A DNA stretch of 64,000 nucleotides from Reyranella aquatilis (GCF_020880995.1 NZ_JAJISD010000007.1:1-64000); one strand, 5' to 3'; numbered from the stretch's first letter, positions 1 to 8,205 are shown. The notes: generated by a model from the letters alone, not told the origin. A program made the numbers and translations.

Positions 1-312
1 GGAAAACTCAAGCAGTTCAGGCACATCTGCACACGCTTCGACCGCATCGCCTTGAACTACCTTGCCATGGCAAAGCTCGCTGCCGTTAGGCTTTGGCTCA
101 GGCATTATGAGTCCGCAGCCTAGATGGGCATGCGTCAACAGCACCGCATCGATCGAAGCTGGATCGAACGGCAGGCGCGATCGATTTCTATCCTTGAGTT
201 CCTTCCCGCCTTGGAAGAGGCCGCAGTCAACCAAAAGCCGGCCGCCTTGGGTTTGCAAGAGTGCTTTGGATCCGGTGACAGTTTGCGTTGCACCGAAGAA
301 GCTCAACTCCAT
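1..312 (-). CDS. MBL-fold RNase/exonuclease-like protein, N-terminal part, motif broken (runs off window)
   Basis: An open frame starts at ATG 312 and runs off the left edge (104 codons). The first ~66 residues follow the N-terminus of the metallo-beta-lactamase/beta-CASP RNA-processing family: an FFGATQTVTGSK start, a LLVDCGLFQGGKEL block and then LTHAHL. The family then requires Asp-His to complete HxHxDH, but here the sequence turns into GCGLIMPEPKPNG, which I do not recognise. This looks like a deletion or rearrangement at about base 120, so the product is probably inactive. The gene lies 19 bases downstream of the LOG-family gene on the same strand, so the two were probably cotranscribed. 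Confidence 0.55.
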   Translation of the reverse strand, partial: MELSFFGATQTVTGSKALLQTQGGRLLVDCGLFQGGKELKDRNRSRLPFDPASIDAVLLTHAHLGCGLIMPEPKPNGSELCHGKVVQGDAVEACADVPELLEFS

Positions 313-331
313 GCGCTACCTTCCTGTTGAG

Positions 332-1222
332 TTAATCGTCGCCCGGGCCAGCGGCTTCCGCATCGTGCGAGTGCGCGTCGCAGCAAATATGACTGCTTCG
401 CCTGGCGCTCGCCGGGTGAGCGGTCAGGCCATGACGGCATAGCGCTTCCCAAGCCTCCATAGGCTCGTCCACTAGGCTAAAGAGCTCCAAGTCGGCTGGC
501 GCCACCATGCCTTCCTCAGCCAGCGCCTCGAAGTTCACCACCTTGCGCCAGTAATCCCGGCCAAACAGCACAACCGGCAAAGGGGGCGCCTTCTTGGTTT
601 GCAACAGGGTCAGGATTTCGAAAAGTTCGTCCAGCGTGCCGAATCCGCCTGGGAAAACCGCCAGTGCATTCGCTCGCATGGCCAAGTGCATCTTGCGCAT
701 CGCGAAGTAACGAAAGCGAAACGTCAGTGCAGGTGTCGAATAGGCGTTGGGCTGTTGTTCCCCCGGCAACGTGATATTGAACCCTATGCTTGGGGCCCCT
801 GCCTCCGCGGCACCCCGATTGGCGGCCTCCATTATGCCCGGACCGCCTCCTGTCGCGATGACGTTCTCACCGCAGCCCTTCGGCGCATTGAGGGCGCCAC
901 CGTGCAGAGATACAATTCTGCCAAATTCCCGCGCCGTCTCGTAGAAAGCAGCGTATCGAGTAATGGCTTGCGCGTCCCCGTGCTTCCCGGTCAGCTTGCC
1001 TGCCGACACGAGGAGTTCGATCTCCTCTGGAGATCTCGCTCGGGCACTGCCGAAGACTACGACTGTCGAACAAATGCAAGCTTTCCGCAACGCTAGTTCC
1101 GCCTTGGCATACTCCATTCCAAAACGGAGCGATCTCATCTCGTCGGAAAGCAGGAAGTCCTGATCCTCGACCGCCAGCAAGAAACTGCGCGACTGGCGCT
1201 GAGGCTGGTTATTGGTTTCCAA
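332..1222 (-). CDS. LOG-family (TIGR00730-type) Rossmann-fold protein
   Basis: This 296-aa protein carries both signatures of the LOG/lysine-decarboxylase-like family: GGGPGIMEA at about residues 125-133 and PGGFGTLDE at 191-199. Characterised members are nucleoside 5'-monophosphate phosphoribohydrolases that release cytokinin bases or related adenine products; a cytoplasmic role of that type is the best guess. The start is a TTG at 1222, chosen because AGGAGG sits six bases before it. The N-terminal ~45 residues and a Cys/His-containing tail (ICCDAHSHD) extend beyond the core domain. It appears to be the first gene of a two-gene unit with the broken MBL gene. The family call is firm; the substrate is not known. 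Confidence 0.85.
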   Translation of the reverse strand: METNNQPQRQSRSFLLAVEDQDFLLSDEMRSLRFGMEYAKAELALRKACICSTVVVFGSARARSPEEIELLVSAGKLTGKHGDAQAITRYAAFYETAREFGRIVSLHGGALNAPKGCGENVIATGGGPGIMEAANRGAAEAGAPSIGFNITLPGEQQPNAYSTPALTFRFRYFAMRKMHLAMRANALAVFPGGFGTLDELFEILTLLQTKKAPPLPVVLFGRDYWRKVVNFEALAEEGMVAPADLELFSLVDEPMEAWEALCRHGLTAHPASARRSSHICCDAHSHDAEAAGPGDD

Positions 1223-1256
1223 CTCGAGCCTCCTCTAGGGGGCTGTCCAACAAGTA

Positions 1257-1301
1257 GAGCGGGGGGGGGGGGGGGGGGGGGACGCCACCCCCCCCCCGCT
1301 C
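1257..1301. repeat. G-tract/C-tract hairpin (21 G, 6-base loop, 10 C)
   Basis: A run of 21 G (1261-1281) is followed by six bases and a run of 10 C (1288-1297). The flanks GAGC and GCTC extend the pairing. It could be a very stable hairpin or a slippage-prone homopolymer. It could also be an assembly scar, because such tracts are error-prone. It lies upstream of the LOG gene and downstream of the 83-aa gene, both on the minus strand. Confidence 0.8.
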
Positions 1302-1360
1302 CACAACGAGAGCCGCTCAGCCTTGCGTATTAACGCACAGCAATTCGGCTCCGCCAGTCA

Positions 1361-1612
1361 CTACTTCTTCGGGGGACTGCTGGAGTGCGGCGGGGTGGCG
1401 GGCATGTTGTGTTGCTGCTGCTGGATTTCCTTCGTCTCACCCGCTTTGGGCGACGAGGAGTGGCCGTGCGTGCCCGGACCCGGCTGAGTTCCACCACCAA
1501 TGTGCTGGGACTTATTGGAATCGTTCGTCGTCTGAGCAGAAGCCGCAGCGGCATAAGCAGCAAATGCACCAGCTGTGAAGAAGCGTAAAAATGCAGACCT
1601 GCTGATAGTCAT
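1361..1612 (-). CDS. small exported Pro/Gln/His-containing protein, unknown function
   Basis: This 83-aa protein has a clear signal peptide (SRSAFLRFFTAGAFAAYAAAASA, cleaved near residue 26). A low-complexity, probably disordered mature part follows, rich in Ser, Pro, Gly and Gln. The start is ATG 1612 with GGAGG a few bases upstream. Its promoter region contains both a CsoR-like inverted repeat (1660-1678) and an FNR/FixK-like box (1687-1700). That suggests control by copper and oxygen and supports reality of the gene. I do not recognise a family. A periplasmic metal-binding or structural role is only a guess. Confidence 0.6.
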   Translation of the reverse strand: MTISRSAFLRFFTAGAFAAYAAAASAQTTNDSNKSQHIGGGTQPGPGTHGHSSSPKAGETKEIQQQQHNMPATPPHSSSPPKK

Positions 1613-1659
1613 TTTGTCCTCCGTTCGATCATTAATGCCGCTTCATACGGCTTTAAGCC

Positions 1660-1678
1660 TATACCACTACAGGGTATG
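1660..1678 (-). promoter_or_regulatory. CsoR-like operator (TATACC-N7-GGTATG)
   Basis: The repeat TATACC-N7-GGTATG has the same arm sequence and seven-base spacing as the site between csoR and the copper ATPase (23888-23906). It overlaps the predicted -10 region of the 83-aa gene, the right place for repression. Confidence 0.5.
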
Positions 1679-1686
1679 CGTACCTC

Positions 1687-1700
1687 TTGATGTAGATCAA
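1687..1700. promoter_or_regulatory. FNR/FixK-type box (TTGATGTAGATCAA)
   Basis: A perfect TTGAT-N4-ATCAA match is centred about 81 bases upstream of the 83-aa start codon. A class II activator site would place transcription start near 1652. A TATAGG-like -10 lies at about 1657-1662 on the minus strand, which fits. Confidence 0.55.
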
Positions 1701-2006
1701 TCCCGACAACATTCAGAGAGATAGATGCCGATCGACGCCTTAGCTCATTCCGGCTTCAATTTTCCTCAGGTCTCTCGCTGCATGCCGTACGTGAGCTGCC
1801 GTGGACGAAAGCTTCGTAGTGGGCTTCCACAGTTTGAATTGGAGATACCTCTCCTGGCTGGTACATTTTGCTGTGTCTTCGGCACAGCCGCGACGAGGCC
1901 GTAGACCTACAGTCTAACCAGCCAACCGGGATGGCGCCCAAGCAGCGACGGCACCTCATAGCGTTTGCGAGCACGGCGGCCCCGATATGATGGGTGCATA
2001 CTCGGA

Positions 2007-2951
2007 ATGGTAAGATTCCTCGCTGGTTGTTTCTCCACCGCTGGTCCCAGCTCGGCAAAAGGCGGCAGCCCGCAATACTTGGCCGCGCTCGTTCTATTCG
2101 TCTTTCTTGATGCGCTGTGCTATCCGCTCATTACCTTGGGACTGCAGAGCGCGCCCCACCTTACGTTTGCGTTCTTGCGGGCGCTCATTGCCGGCTGCGC
2201 ATTAGGGCTACTGGTACTCGTCTTGAAGCGGCCCATACCACGTGGCGCTGGGGTGTGGCTTCGGCTAGGCGGCATTGGCCTTGGCACTACCAGCCTCGGC
2301 TTTGCCGGAATGTTCCATGCCTCCGAGTTCGTGGCCCCAGGCATGGCAACGATCATAAGCCACACGCAGCCTTTCGTCGCAGCCATATTGGCCTTCTTCT
2401 TCCTTCGGGAACGATTGGCGCCATTGCAACTCTTCGGACTAGTCGTGGCGTTTTCAGGAGTCGTCGTCGTAAGCATTCCCCAACTGAGTGCCGGCGGGAC
2501 GATCGCCTTTGCCGCGGGGCTGGTGTATCTTGCGGTTGCCACGCTTGGGGTTGCCGCTGGCAACATTCTCACGAAGTCATTGGGCGCCAAAGTCGACCCG
2601 TTGGTTGGCACTGCGGCCCAGTTGTTGATCGGTTCAATTCCTCTGGGAATTGCTACTGCGATTGAAGGGCACTCGACAGCTATCGATTGGACGCCCAAGT
2701 TCGTTGCCGCCTTGCTTGGCTTGGCACTCCTCGGCAGCGCACTTGCGCGGAGCCTATGGTTCAGCATTCTCGAAACGGTGCCGCTCAGCCAGGCCAACGC
2801 ATTCACCTTTCTGAGTCCGTTCATCGCTGTTGTCCTCGGAGTCATGTTTTTCAGCGAATCGATTTCATTCGCAACAGCTGCGGGCCTGGTCCTGACGACA
2901 GTCGGTGTTGTCTTTGTCGAGCACGGGCCACGATCACGTTATACTAAATGA
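2007..2951 (+). CDS. DMT-superfamily (EamA) drug/metabolite exporter
   Basis: This is a 314-aa, very hydrophobic protein with about ten transmembrane segments in two EamA-type repeats. The first repeat contains HTQPFVAAILAFFFLRERL and the second AFTFLSPFIAVVLGVMFFSES, the positions where EamA domains carry the conserved Pro and the FLxE motif. EamA transporters export amino acids, metabolites or drugs across the inner membrane; the substrate cannot be read from sequence. I chose ATG 2007. An in-frame TTG at 1965 would add 14 residues without hydrophobic character, and neither start has a good ribosome-binding site. The gene stands alone between two probable copper-regulated promoters. Confidence 0.8.
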   Translation: MVRFLAGCFSTAGPSSAKGGSPQYLAALVLFVFLDALCYPLITLGLQSAPHLTFAFLRALIAGCALGLLVLVLKRPIPRGAGVWLRLGGIGLGTTSLGFAGMFHASEFVAPGMATIISHTQPFVAAILAFFFLRERLAPLQLFGLVVAFSGVVVVSIPQLSAGGTIAFAAGLVYLAVATLGVAAGNILTKSLGAKVDPLVGTAAQLLIGSIPLGIATAIEGHSTAIDWTPKFVAALLGLALLGSALARSLWFSILETVPLSQANAFTFLSPFIAVVLGVMFFSESISFATAAGLVLTTVGVVFVEHGPRSRYTK

Positions 2952-3026
2952 ATGTTCCCCATGGGCACGTTGCTTGGCGGCTCGCGCCGATCTCGACCAC
3001 CCCTGCCCCTTTAGCAAAGCTTGTAT

Positions 3027-3045
3027 TATACCCCGCACCCGTATA
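3027..3045 (+). promoter_or_regulatory. CsoR-like operator (TATACC-N7-CGTATA)
   Basis: This 19-bp site has the same arms and seven-base spacing as the csoR/copA operator, with one mismatch in the right arm. It lies 54 bases upstream of the flavoprotein start, in the expected promoter position. Confidence 0.5.
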
Positions 3046-3099
3046 TGCAGTGAAAGTGGCGCCCTACGGCCAGCTCTTCCGTGTCTCCGGAGGAAACGA

Positions 3100-5076
3100 G
3101 TGACTGGGGAAGGAACGAGACAAGCATTTCATCGACACCCCCGGGGGGGATTGCGCGCGCTAAGCCATGTACTTTTTAGTCTGGTCGCTGCCGGTGCGAT
3201 CAATGCTGCGATGGCGCAAGTGCCGGATCCCCACGCCGGACATCATCCGGACGCCTCGCAGGCGCCGTCGTCGCCCCTTCAGGGCGAGCTGCCAACAACG
3301 CCGGGCGCCCAACCCTCGAACTGTGCAAGTGGCGACTCGGGCATGTCGGGTTGCATGATGGGGATGCCCCGAAAGCAATTGTATCCGCAACTCATGGAGC
3401 TGCCGGCGATGACGCCGGCGGTGCTGGCCAAAATCGAGGCCGAAGCCCATAGCCGTATTGACCACGCCACGAAGGCGATGTCGAAGGCACAGGAGGAATA
3501 CCAACGCGCAATTCGGGACAATGACACGGCAGCCATGGCGGTCGCTGCGGCCCGGGAGCGCATCGCAGTGGGGGAGCTGCAAAGCGGCACGGCCGCCTTG
3601 AGAGCGCTTGCCGAAGCGAGGCCCCCTCGTCAGATCGCATTGACGTGGTTTCGCGAGCAAATGAACGTCGTTAGCCCCGGCAATGCCGAGGAACGACCGG
3701 GACCGTTTGGCCTATCTGGGTTCCACGTAATTTCGATGGCCGTCGTAGCGACCTTTGCGCTGACTATGCTGGTGCTGGGCATCGGTCGGCACCGGAGGGC
3801 GGCTGCCCTAGTCAACCGCCTGTTGCAGGCGCCGTCCGCCCCCCCAAAGACACCGTCCAGCCACGGCGTTCCAAGCTTGGCAATTCTGCCGCCGAGATCG
3901 GCCGACTCAGTCAATGCCCCGCTCGTGCAACCACGAGCACGCCCCGGCACGCCGTGGGCCGGTTCGATGCGGGTGGCCTCCATCGTGCGAGAGACACCTC
4001 ACGTAAAGACGTTTCGGCTGGTCGAGCCGAACGGTGGCCTACTGCCCTTCGCCTTCCAGCCAGGTCAGTTCCTGACGCTGTCCTGCAACGTTGGAGATCG
4101 GGTCGTGCGGCGGTCGTATACGATCGCATCGCCCCCCACCCGCACCGCTTACGTGGAAGTGACGGTCAAGCGCGAGGACGATGGCGAGATGTCCAGGCAC
4201 CTCCACGACAGTGTCACCGTCGGTACCCTGCTGGATGTGCGTGGCCCCTCCGGCGTCTTCGTTTTCGATGGTGGTGGGGCCGACAGTATCGTCCTCATAG
4301 CGGGCGGCGTCGGCATAACCCCGATGATGTGCGTGATCCGCTACCTCACGGACACGTCGTGGCCAGGCGACATCTTCCTAGTCTTCGCGGCTCGAAACAC
4401 CGATGAACTGATCTTTCGTGAAGAGCTGGAATACCTACAGCGGCGGTACCCGCGCCTGCATGTGGTGGCAGCCGTTGCCGCCCGATCGGAGGGCAGCGCC
4501 TGGATGGGCCTGGAAGGCCAGATCACGAAGGAGTCGATCGCGCATGCCGTCCCCGCGATCGAGAAGCGCCGCGTTCATCTTTGCGGTCCACCGACGATGA
4601 TGGACGCCATGCGCCGCGTCTTGGCTGAGCTTGGTGTCCCGGCCGCGCAGATAAAGACTGAAGCTTTTGGTCCGGCGGTCGGATTGGCACCTCCGCCGAG
4701 ACCGACACCGGCACCCGAGCCGCCGGCCGCCGTCGCATCTCTGATCCAGTCGACCGATGAGGGCGATTCTGGCGCTGCAGCCACTTCTCCGCCGGGCGGT
4801 GTCGCGGGCCCAGCGACAGCGACCATTTCTTTCGCCAGGTCTGGCAAGTCTGCCCCCTTGTCGCCGGAGAAAACAGTTCTTGAGGTCGCTGAGTCGATCG
4901 GAGTGCCGATCGATTATTCCTGCCGTGGTGGGACGTGCGGCATTTGCAAAACAAAGCTGCTGGCAGGCGCAGTATCGATGGAGGTACAGGACGCCCTGAG
5001 CGATGAAGACAACGCTGCCGGACTCATTCTCGCGTGCCAAGCCCGCTCGCTGGGCGACGTTACGGTCGACGCCTGA
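3100..5076 (+). CDS. exported Met/His-rich domain fused to FAD/NAD(P)/2Fe-2S oxidoreductase
   Basis: This 658-aa protein starts at GTG 3100, chosen for GGAGG eight bases before it. Domains in order: signal peptide cleaved near residue 39 (AMA|QVP); a periplasmic stretch with DPHAGHH and a Met/Cys patch (SGCMMGMPRKQLYP); an LTXXQ-like helical segment; and one transmembrane helix at about 206-228. The cytosolic reductase follows, with an FAD-binding RRSYTIASPP (~336), a nicotinamide-binding GGVGITPMM (~401) and CGPPTMM. A C-terminal plant-type ferredoxin domain has CRGGTCGIC (~607) and a last Cys (LACQA, ~645). It should pass electrons from NAD(P)H to the membrane partner encoded next. The fusion of a metal-binding-like periplasmic domain to an NqrF-like reductase is unusual, and the function is inferred. 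Confidence 0.75.
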   Translation: MTGEGTRQAFHRHPRGGLRALSHVLFSLVAAGAINAAMAQVPDPHAGHHPDASQAPSSPLQGELPTTPGAQPSNCASGDSGMSGCMMGMPRKQLYPQLMELPAMTPAVLAKIEAEAHSRIDHATKAMSKAQEEYQRAIRDNDTAAMAVAAARERIAVGELQSGTAALRALAEARPPRQIALTWFREQMNVVSPGNAEERPGPFGLSGFHVISMAVVATFALTMLVLGIGRHRRAAALVNRLLQAPSAPPKTPSSHGVPSLAILPPRSADSVNAPLVQPRARPGTPWAGSMRVASIVRETPHVKTFRLVEPNGGLLPFAFQPGQFLTLSCNVGDRVVRRSYTIASPPTRTAYVEVTVKREDDGEMSRHLHDSVTVGTLLDVRGPSGVFVFDGGGADSIVLIAGGVGITPMMCVIRYLTDTSWPGDIFLVFAARNTDELIFREELEYLQRRYPRLHVVAAVAARSEGSAWMGLEGQITKESIAHAVPAIEKRRVHLCGPPTMMDAMRRVLAELGVPAAQIKTEAFGPAVGLAPPPRPTPAPEPPAAVASLIQSTDEGDSGAAATSPPGGVAGPATATISFARSGKSAPLSPEKTVLEVAESIGVPIDYSCRGGTCGICKTKLLAGAVSMEVQDALSDEDNAAGLILACQARSLGDVTVDA

Positions 5077-5078
5077 CA

Positions 5079-5759
5079 ATGGGCGATAGGGAAAAGCTTG
5101 CCGTGTTGGCGCTGGCGACAGCGCTCATGCTTCTGGCGCCTGGGTATCTCCTCCATGTATCGCCCCGCTTTGCCGGCAGCCTCTCCGGCGGCGTGCTTGG
5201 CATCGCCGCGGCCGTGCTCATGGTGGTCGTCCTCTTGTACCCCGCCGTGAAGCACATCGGCTGGATGAAGGCAAAGATCACTTCGACGATTTCTCTCGGC
5301 CGCCTGCTGGCCCTTCACATCTATGGGGGTCTGGCAGCTGCGATCCTTGCCATCCTCCACTCGGGCCACAAGTACCAGAGCGTGCTCGGCATCGCCTTGG
5401 TGCTCAATATTCTCGTGGTCATCATCACGGGCTTCATTGGTCGCTATTACCTAGGGTATCTCGGGGGCAGTCTTCGCGGGCAACAGGCATTGCTCGGAAC
5501 GCTTCGCTCCGCCTACGACCGGCTTGCTCATCGCCTAGGAAGGCAATCGAGGGCGTCTGAACCAGCGAGCGATGTCCCGGCCTTGGAACTGATCGAAGCG
5601 ATCGCAGATGTCGAATATTCTATCGTGGCCCGTGACGCTGCGAAGCGGATCGCCTCGCGTTGGAACGGCATTCATATCGTGTCGTCGATCCTTCTCTACG
5701 CGCTTCTAGTCCTGCACATCGGCAGCGGTATCTATTACGGCCTGCGGTGGCTCACATGA
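5079..5759 (+). CDS. integral membrane b-type cytochrome-like electron carrier
   Basis: This 226-aa protein has about six transmembrane helices. Histidines inside or near helices (LLHVSP, AVKHIGW, LALHIYGG, ILHSGHK, NGIHIVSS, LVLHIGSG) are suited to bis-His haem b ligation, as in ferric-reductase or cytochrome b561-like proteins. ATG 5079 lies two bases after the flavoprotein stop, and its 3' end overlaps the next start. The tight packing implies that it carries electrons across the membrane from the flavoprotein to the multihaem cytochrome. The exact family is not certain from sequence alone. Confidence 0.65.
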   Translation: MGDREKLAVLALATALMLLAPGYLLHVSPRFAGSLSGGVLGIAAAVLMVVVLLYPAVKHIGWMKAKITSTISLGRLLALHIYGGLAAAILAILHSGHKYQSVLGIALVLNILVVIITGFIGRYYLGYLGGSLRGQQALLGTLRSAYDRLAHRLGRQSRASEPASDVPALELIEAIADVEYSIVARDAAKRIASRWNGIHIVSSILLYALLVLHIGSGIYYGLRWLT

Positions 5760-6493
5760 ACTGGAGGGCGCTCGGGTATCTGTTGCTGATTGCCGCGTCG
5801 ACGGCCGGAGTGGCCCTGACCTTGGGTACGGTTTATCGGCAGGGCTCTTCCGCGATTTCGGGGTGGACGACGCTCGTGAAGCCAGGCGAGCTTTCGTCCA
5901 GGCACTCCTTTCTTTCCCAAAATTGCGAAGCGTGCCACTCACCGACACGGGGCGTCGAGGCGACCGCATGCATCTCATGCCATGCCACCAACGCTGCGGC
6001 TCTTGCCCGAGAATCGACGTCTTTTCACGCCGATATCCAGTCCTGCTCGGCCTGTCACATAGAGCACGAAGGTGAAGCACGCCCCACACGTATGAACCAT
6101 CAAGCCCTTATCAACATCGCACGAGCCAACCGCGGGCTTTCATCCGTCCAATGGCTAGCGTACGGTGAGACGGACGAGAGCCGAAGGGCCAGTCTCGATT
6201 GCTTCGCCTGCCACAGCAACCGCAGCCCGCATCGTGACTTCTTCGGGCGCGAGTGCGCGGCCTGCCATCTCGACACAACGTGGAAGGTCGCCGGCTTCAA
6301 ACACCCGTCTCCTGCCTCCACGGACTGCGCGCAATGTCACCAAGCGCCGCCAAGCCACTACAGGGGCCACTTTCACATGGTCTCGACGCGCGTAGCTAGA
6401 CAAGAGCATGCTCGTGTAGAGCAGTGCTATCTATGCCACCAGACCGATGCCTGGAACGATATTCGGGGCGTTGGCTGGTACAAGCACCACTAA
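5756..6493 (+). CDS. membrane-anchored heptahaem c-type cytochrome
   Basis: This 245-aa protein has an uncleaved N-terminal anchor (residues 5-27). Seven CxxCH haem sites follow: CEACH, CISCH, CSACH, CFACH, CAACH, CAQCH and CYLCH. Many extra His residues could be distal ligands. It faces the periplasm and would accept electrons from the cytochrome b-like partner. ATG 5756 overlaps the preceding gene's TGA (ATGA coupling). The arrangement resembles cytochrome c7/NrfB-like or 'cytochrome c3 family' electron hubs. The terminal acceptor is unknown; Cu(II), Fe(III) or another oxidised metal is possible but unproven. Confidence 0.8.
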   Translation: MNWRALGYLLLIAASTAGVALTLGTVYRQGSSAISGWTTLVKPGELSSRHSFLSQNCEACHSPTRGVEATACISCHATNAAALARESTSFHADIQSCSACHIEHEGEARPTRMNHQALINIARANRGLSSVQWLAYGETDESRRASLDCFACHSNRSPHRDFFGRECAACHLDTTWKVAGFKHPSPASTDCAQCHQAPPSHYRGHFHMVSTRVARQEHARVEQCYLCHQTDAWNDIRGVGWYKHH

Positions 6494-6500
6494 GTTGCAG

Positions 6501-6532
6501 ACCCGCCGCCTAGTTCTTAGTTACCGGCGGGT
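6501..6532 (+). terminator. hairpin after the electron-transfer operon
   Basis: ACCCGCCG at 6501-6508 pairs with CGGCGGGT at 6525-6532, an 8-bp GC stem eight bases after the cytochrome stop codon. There is no T-tract, so intrinsic termination is probable but not certain. Confidence 0.45.
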
Positions 6533-6753
6533 GCATAGGCGCGTGCGGACGGCATAGGCCCACGAAAAGGCTGTGGCCCGTGCGGGCCTTGGGACAGAGC
6601 ATTGGACTGCGGAAGACACGAGCGAAGCGGCCCAGTCCGACGAGCACCGATTCGGTGAACGAGAAAGTTGAAACGCTGTCGCCTCTGCCCGCAATGTCGA
6701 GTCTGGCGAAGCAAGCCGCCGAACTTCAAGGTGCTATAGCCCTTCAAATAGAA

Positions 6754-6795
6754 ATGCACGCGGAAGATGTTCCAGTGCATGCGGAAGATGTTCCA
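6754..6795. repeat. 21-bp tandem duplication in a gene-poor stretch
   Basis: Two head-to-tail 21-bp copies differ at two positions. They lie in the 6533-6888 spacer, where I see no convincing gene on either strand and only short, unconserved open frames. Confidence 0.7.
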
Positions 6796-6888
6796 GCTTT
6801 CGTCCAAGCGATAGATGCATGGCGGCCGTCTGTAGTGCGGTCGCCATGCGCCCTAACGAAATGTCGGGACTTTCCCGGGTACTAACCG

Positions 6889-7668
6889 CTAGCTTATACC
6901 GAGATAGGGTGCCATCAGCTCCTCCGCGCTCCTCTTTTGCGCTTCATCAAGCATCGGGTAGAGCTTCGCCGTGGCAATCTTGAGCGCGCGAATGGTTTCC
7001 AGCCTTACCACCAGCAGGCGCTCCTGCGCATCGGCGCGTTCCAGCATCGATGCATTGGCCCTTTGGCCCTCGTCGGGCTTCGCCTCCGTCAGGCGCTTCG
7101 CATTGGCGCGCAAAGCGGCCGCAACCTCCTTCCACGCCGCCATCTGAGCCTCAGTAATGCGAAGTTCGGCGTGAAGATAGGCGATGCGCCCCTCGATCCG
7201 GTCCGTGGGCATGTCCCCGCTCCGCACTCGCATCATCTGCATCATGGGCGACCCGCCTTGCATGTTCATCATGCCGCCAGCTTGGCCCGGCATCCCGGCA
7301 TTGGATCCACTGCCCATCATGCCGCATCCCATCATCTGCATACCCCCGGAACCCATGCCGCCCGATTGTCCTTGGCCGACCGAACCCTGCATTCCGGGCA
7401 TGGACGACTGCGGCGGCTTCATGCCGTGGTCGCCCATCCCCTGACCTTGCATTCCTTGGCCCTGCGTTCCCGGCATCGGCATGCCCGGCATCGTCTGCGC
7501 AGGGACGCCCGGCGCCTGTGCAGGCGCGCCCTGGGACTGCATCTTGTCTCCATGCATCATCTGGGCGAGCTGAATGTCATCAAGCGATTGCGCCCCAACG
7601 GACGAGATGCCCCAGAGCATCACGCCAATCGTCGTCGTACCGAGCAACAAATGGGTCAACTTAGTCAT
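6889..7668 (-). CDS. exported Met-rich LTXXQ-motif (Spy/CpxP-like) protein
   Basis: This 259-aa protein has a signal peptide (residues 1-26, SVGAQ cleavage region). A Met/Gly/Gln-rich segment follows at about 40-150, with repeated MPGM, GMQGQGM and MMGCGMMG; such methionine clusters bind Cu(I)/Ag(I) in periplasmic proteins. The C-terminal helical part contains RITEAQ, a fit to the LTXXQ motif of Spy/CpxP-type periplasmic chaperones and metal sensors. It is the last gene of the cop operon, and its position suggests a periplasmic copper buffer or stress chaperone. The Met-rich tract is low complexity, so its length may vary between strains. Confidence 0.75.
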   Translation of the reverse strand: MTKLTHLLLGTTTIGVMLWGISSVGAQSLDDIQLAQMMHGDKMQSQGAPAQAPGVPAQTMPGMPMPGTQGQGMQGQGMGDHGMKPPQSSMPGMQGSVGQGQSGGMGSGGMQMMGCGMMGSGSNAGMPGQAGGMMNMQGGSPMMQMMRVRSGDMPTDRIEGRIAYLHAELRITEAQMAAWKEVAAALRANAKRLTEAKPDEGQRANASMLERADAQERLLVVRLETIRALKIATAKLYPMLDEAQKRSAEELMAPYLGIS

Positions 7669-7710
7669 CGATAGTCTCCCTAGTTAAGCATTTGACGCTG
7701 TAACAACCGA

Positions 7711-8105
7711 TCAATGCCCGAATATGGCCGTTCTCTGAACTTCGCGACCCTTCGAAGGGTCGGGACGGGTCGCGGAGTGCCTTCGATTCGATGCCTCCAT
7801 CTGGCGTGCCTGGTTGTCCTTCGGCCAAGTGCTTTTGATGTAGACAGAGATCGCGGCGGTCTCGTGATCGCTTAGCGGGTCGGCGAACGCCGGTTTGTCG
7901 GTCACGTAACCGCTCGGGCCTGCTGCCAGCCCGTACCTCGTGATGCTGAACAGCACCGGAGGGGACTGGCATCCGGCCGTTGGCCCTTCGGAAGCGCCAG
8001 TTGAGCTGACCTTCGATTGGCGCCATGGTAGGAAGCGGACTCTTTAGCGAGGAGCGTACGTCCTGTCTCGACGGGCTTGAGGTCGGCCACTTTACCTGGT
8101 CACCG
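7711..8105 (-). pseudogene. decayed class I cytochrome c (frameshifted)
   Basis: Three reading-frame pieces, read on the minus strand, align in order with the intact cytochromes at 18307-18789 and 63198-63683. They are ETGRTLLAKESASYHGAN, then IEGQLNWRFRRANGRMPVP, then ITRYGLAAGPSGYVTDKPAF continuing to SVYIKSTWPKDNQAR. The haem site CASCH has become ASYH and the methionine ligand region (TDMP) reads TDKP. At least two frameshifts separate the pieces, and the N-terminal anchor is missing. It lies between copB and the LTXXQ gene, so the cop operon once carried the same cytochrome as the cus modules. Confidence 0.75.
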
Positions 8106-8205
8106 ACTTGCTGTCGGGTAAAACCCACTACCAGGAAGGTCTTTGCCCAGCTCAGGTTCTGTCTCCTGAGCTGAGAGGGTTTCGCTCGAACCATGACGGG
8201 GCTCT

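Noticed and set aside
6517..6885. Short open frames on both strands in the spacer after the heptahaem cytochrome
   Set aside because: No ribosome site, no family pattern, and they run through the 21-bp tandem repeat.
6895..6915. TATACC-N7-GGT sequence resembling the CsoR-like operators
   Set aside because: It lies in the last codons of the LTXXQ gene and the right arm is incomplete; probably chance.
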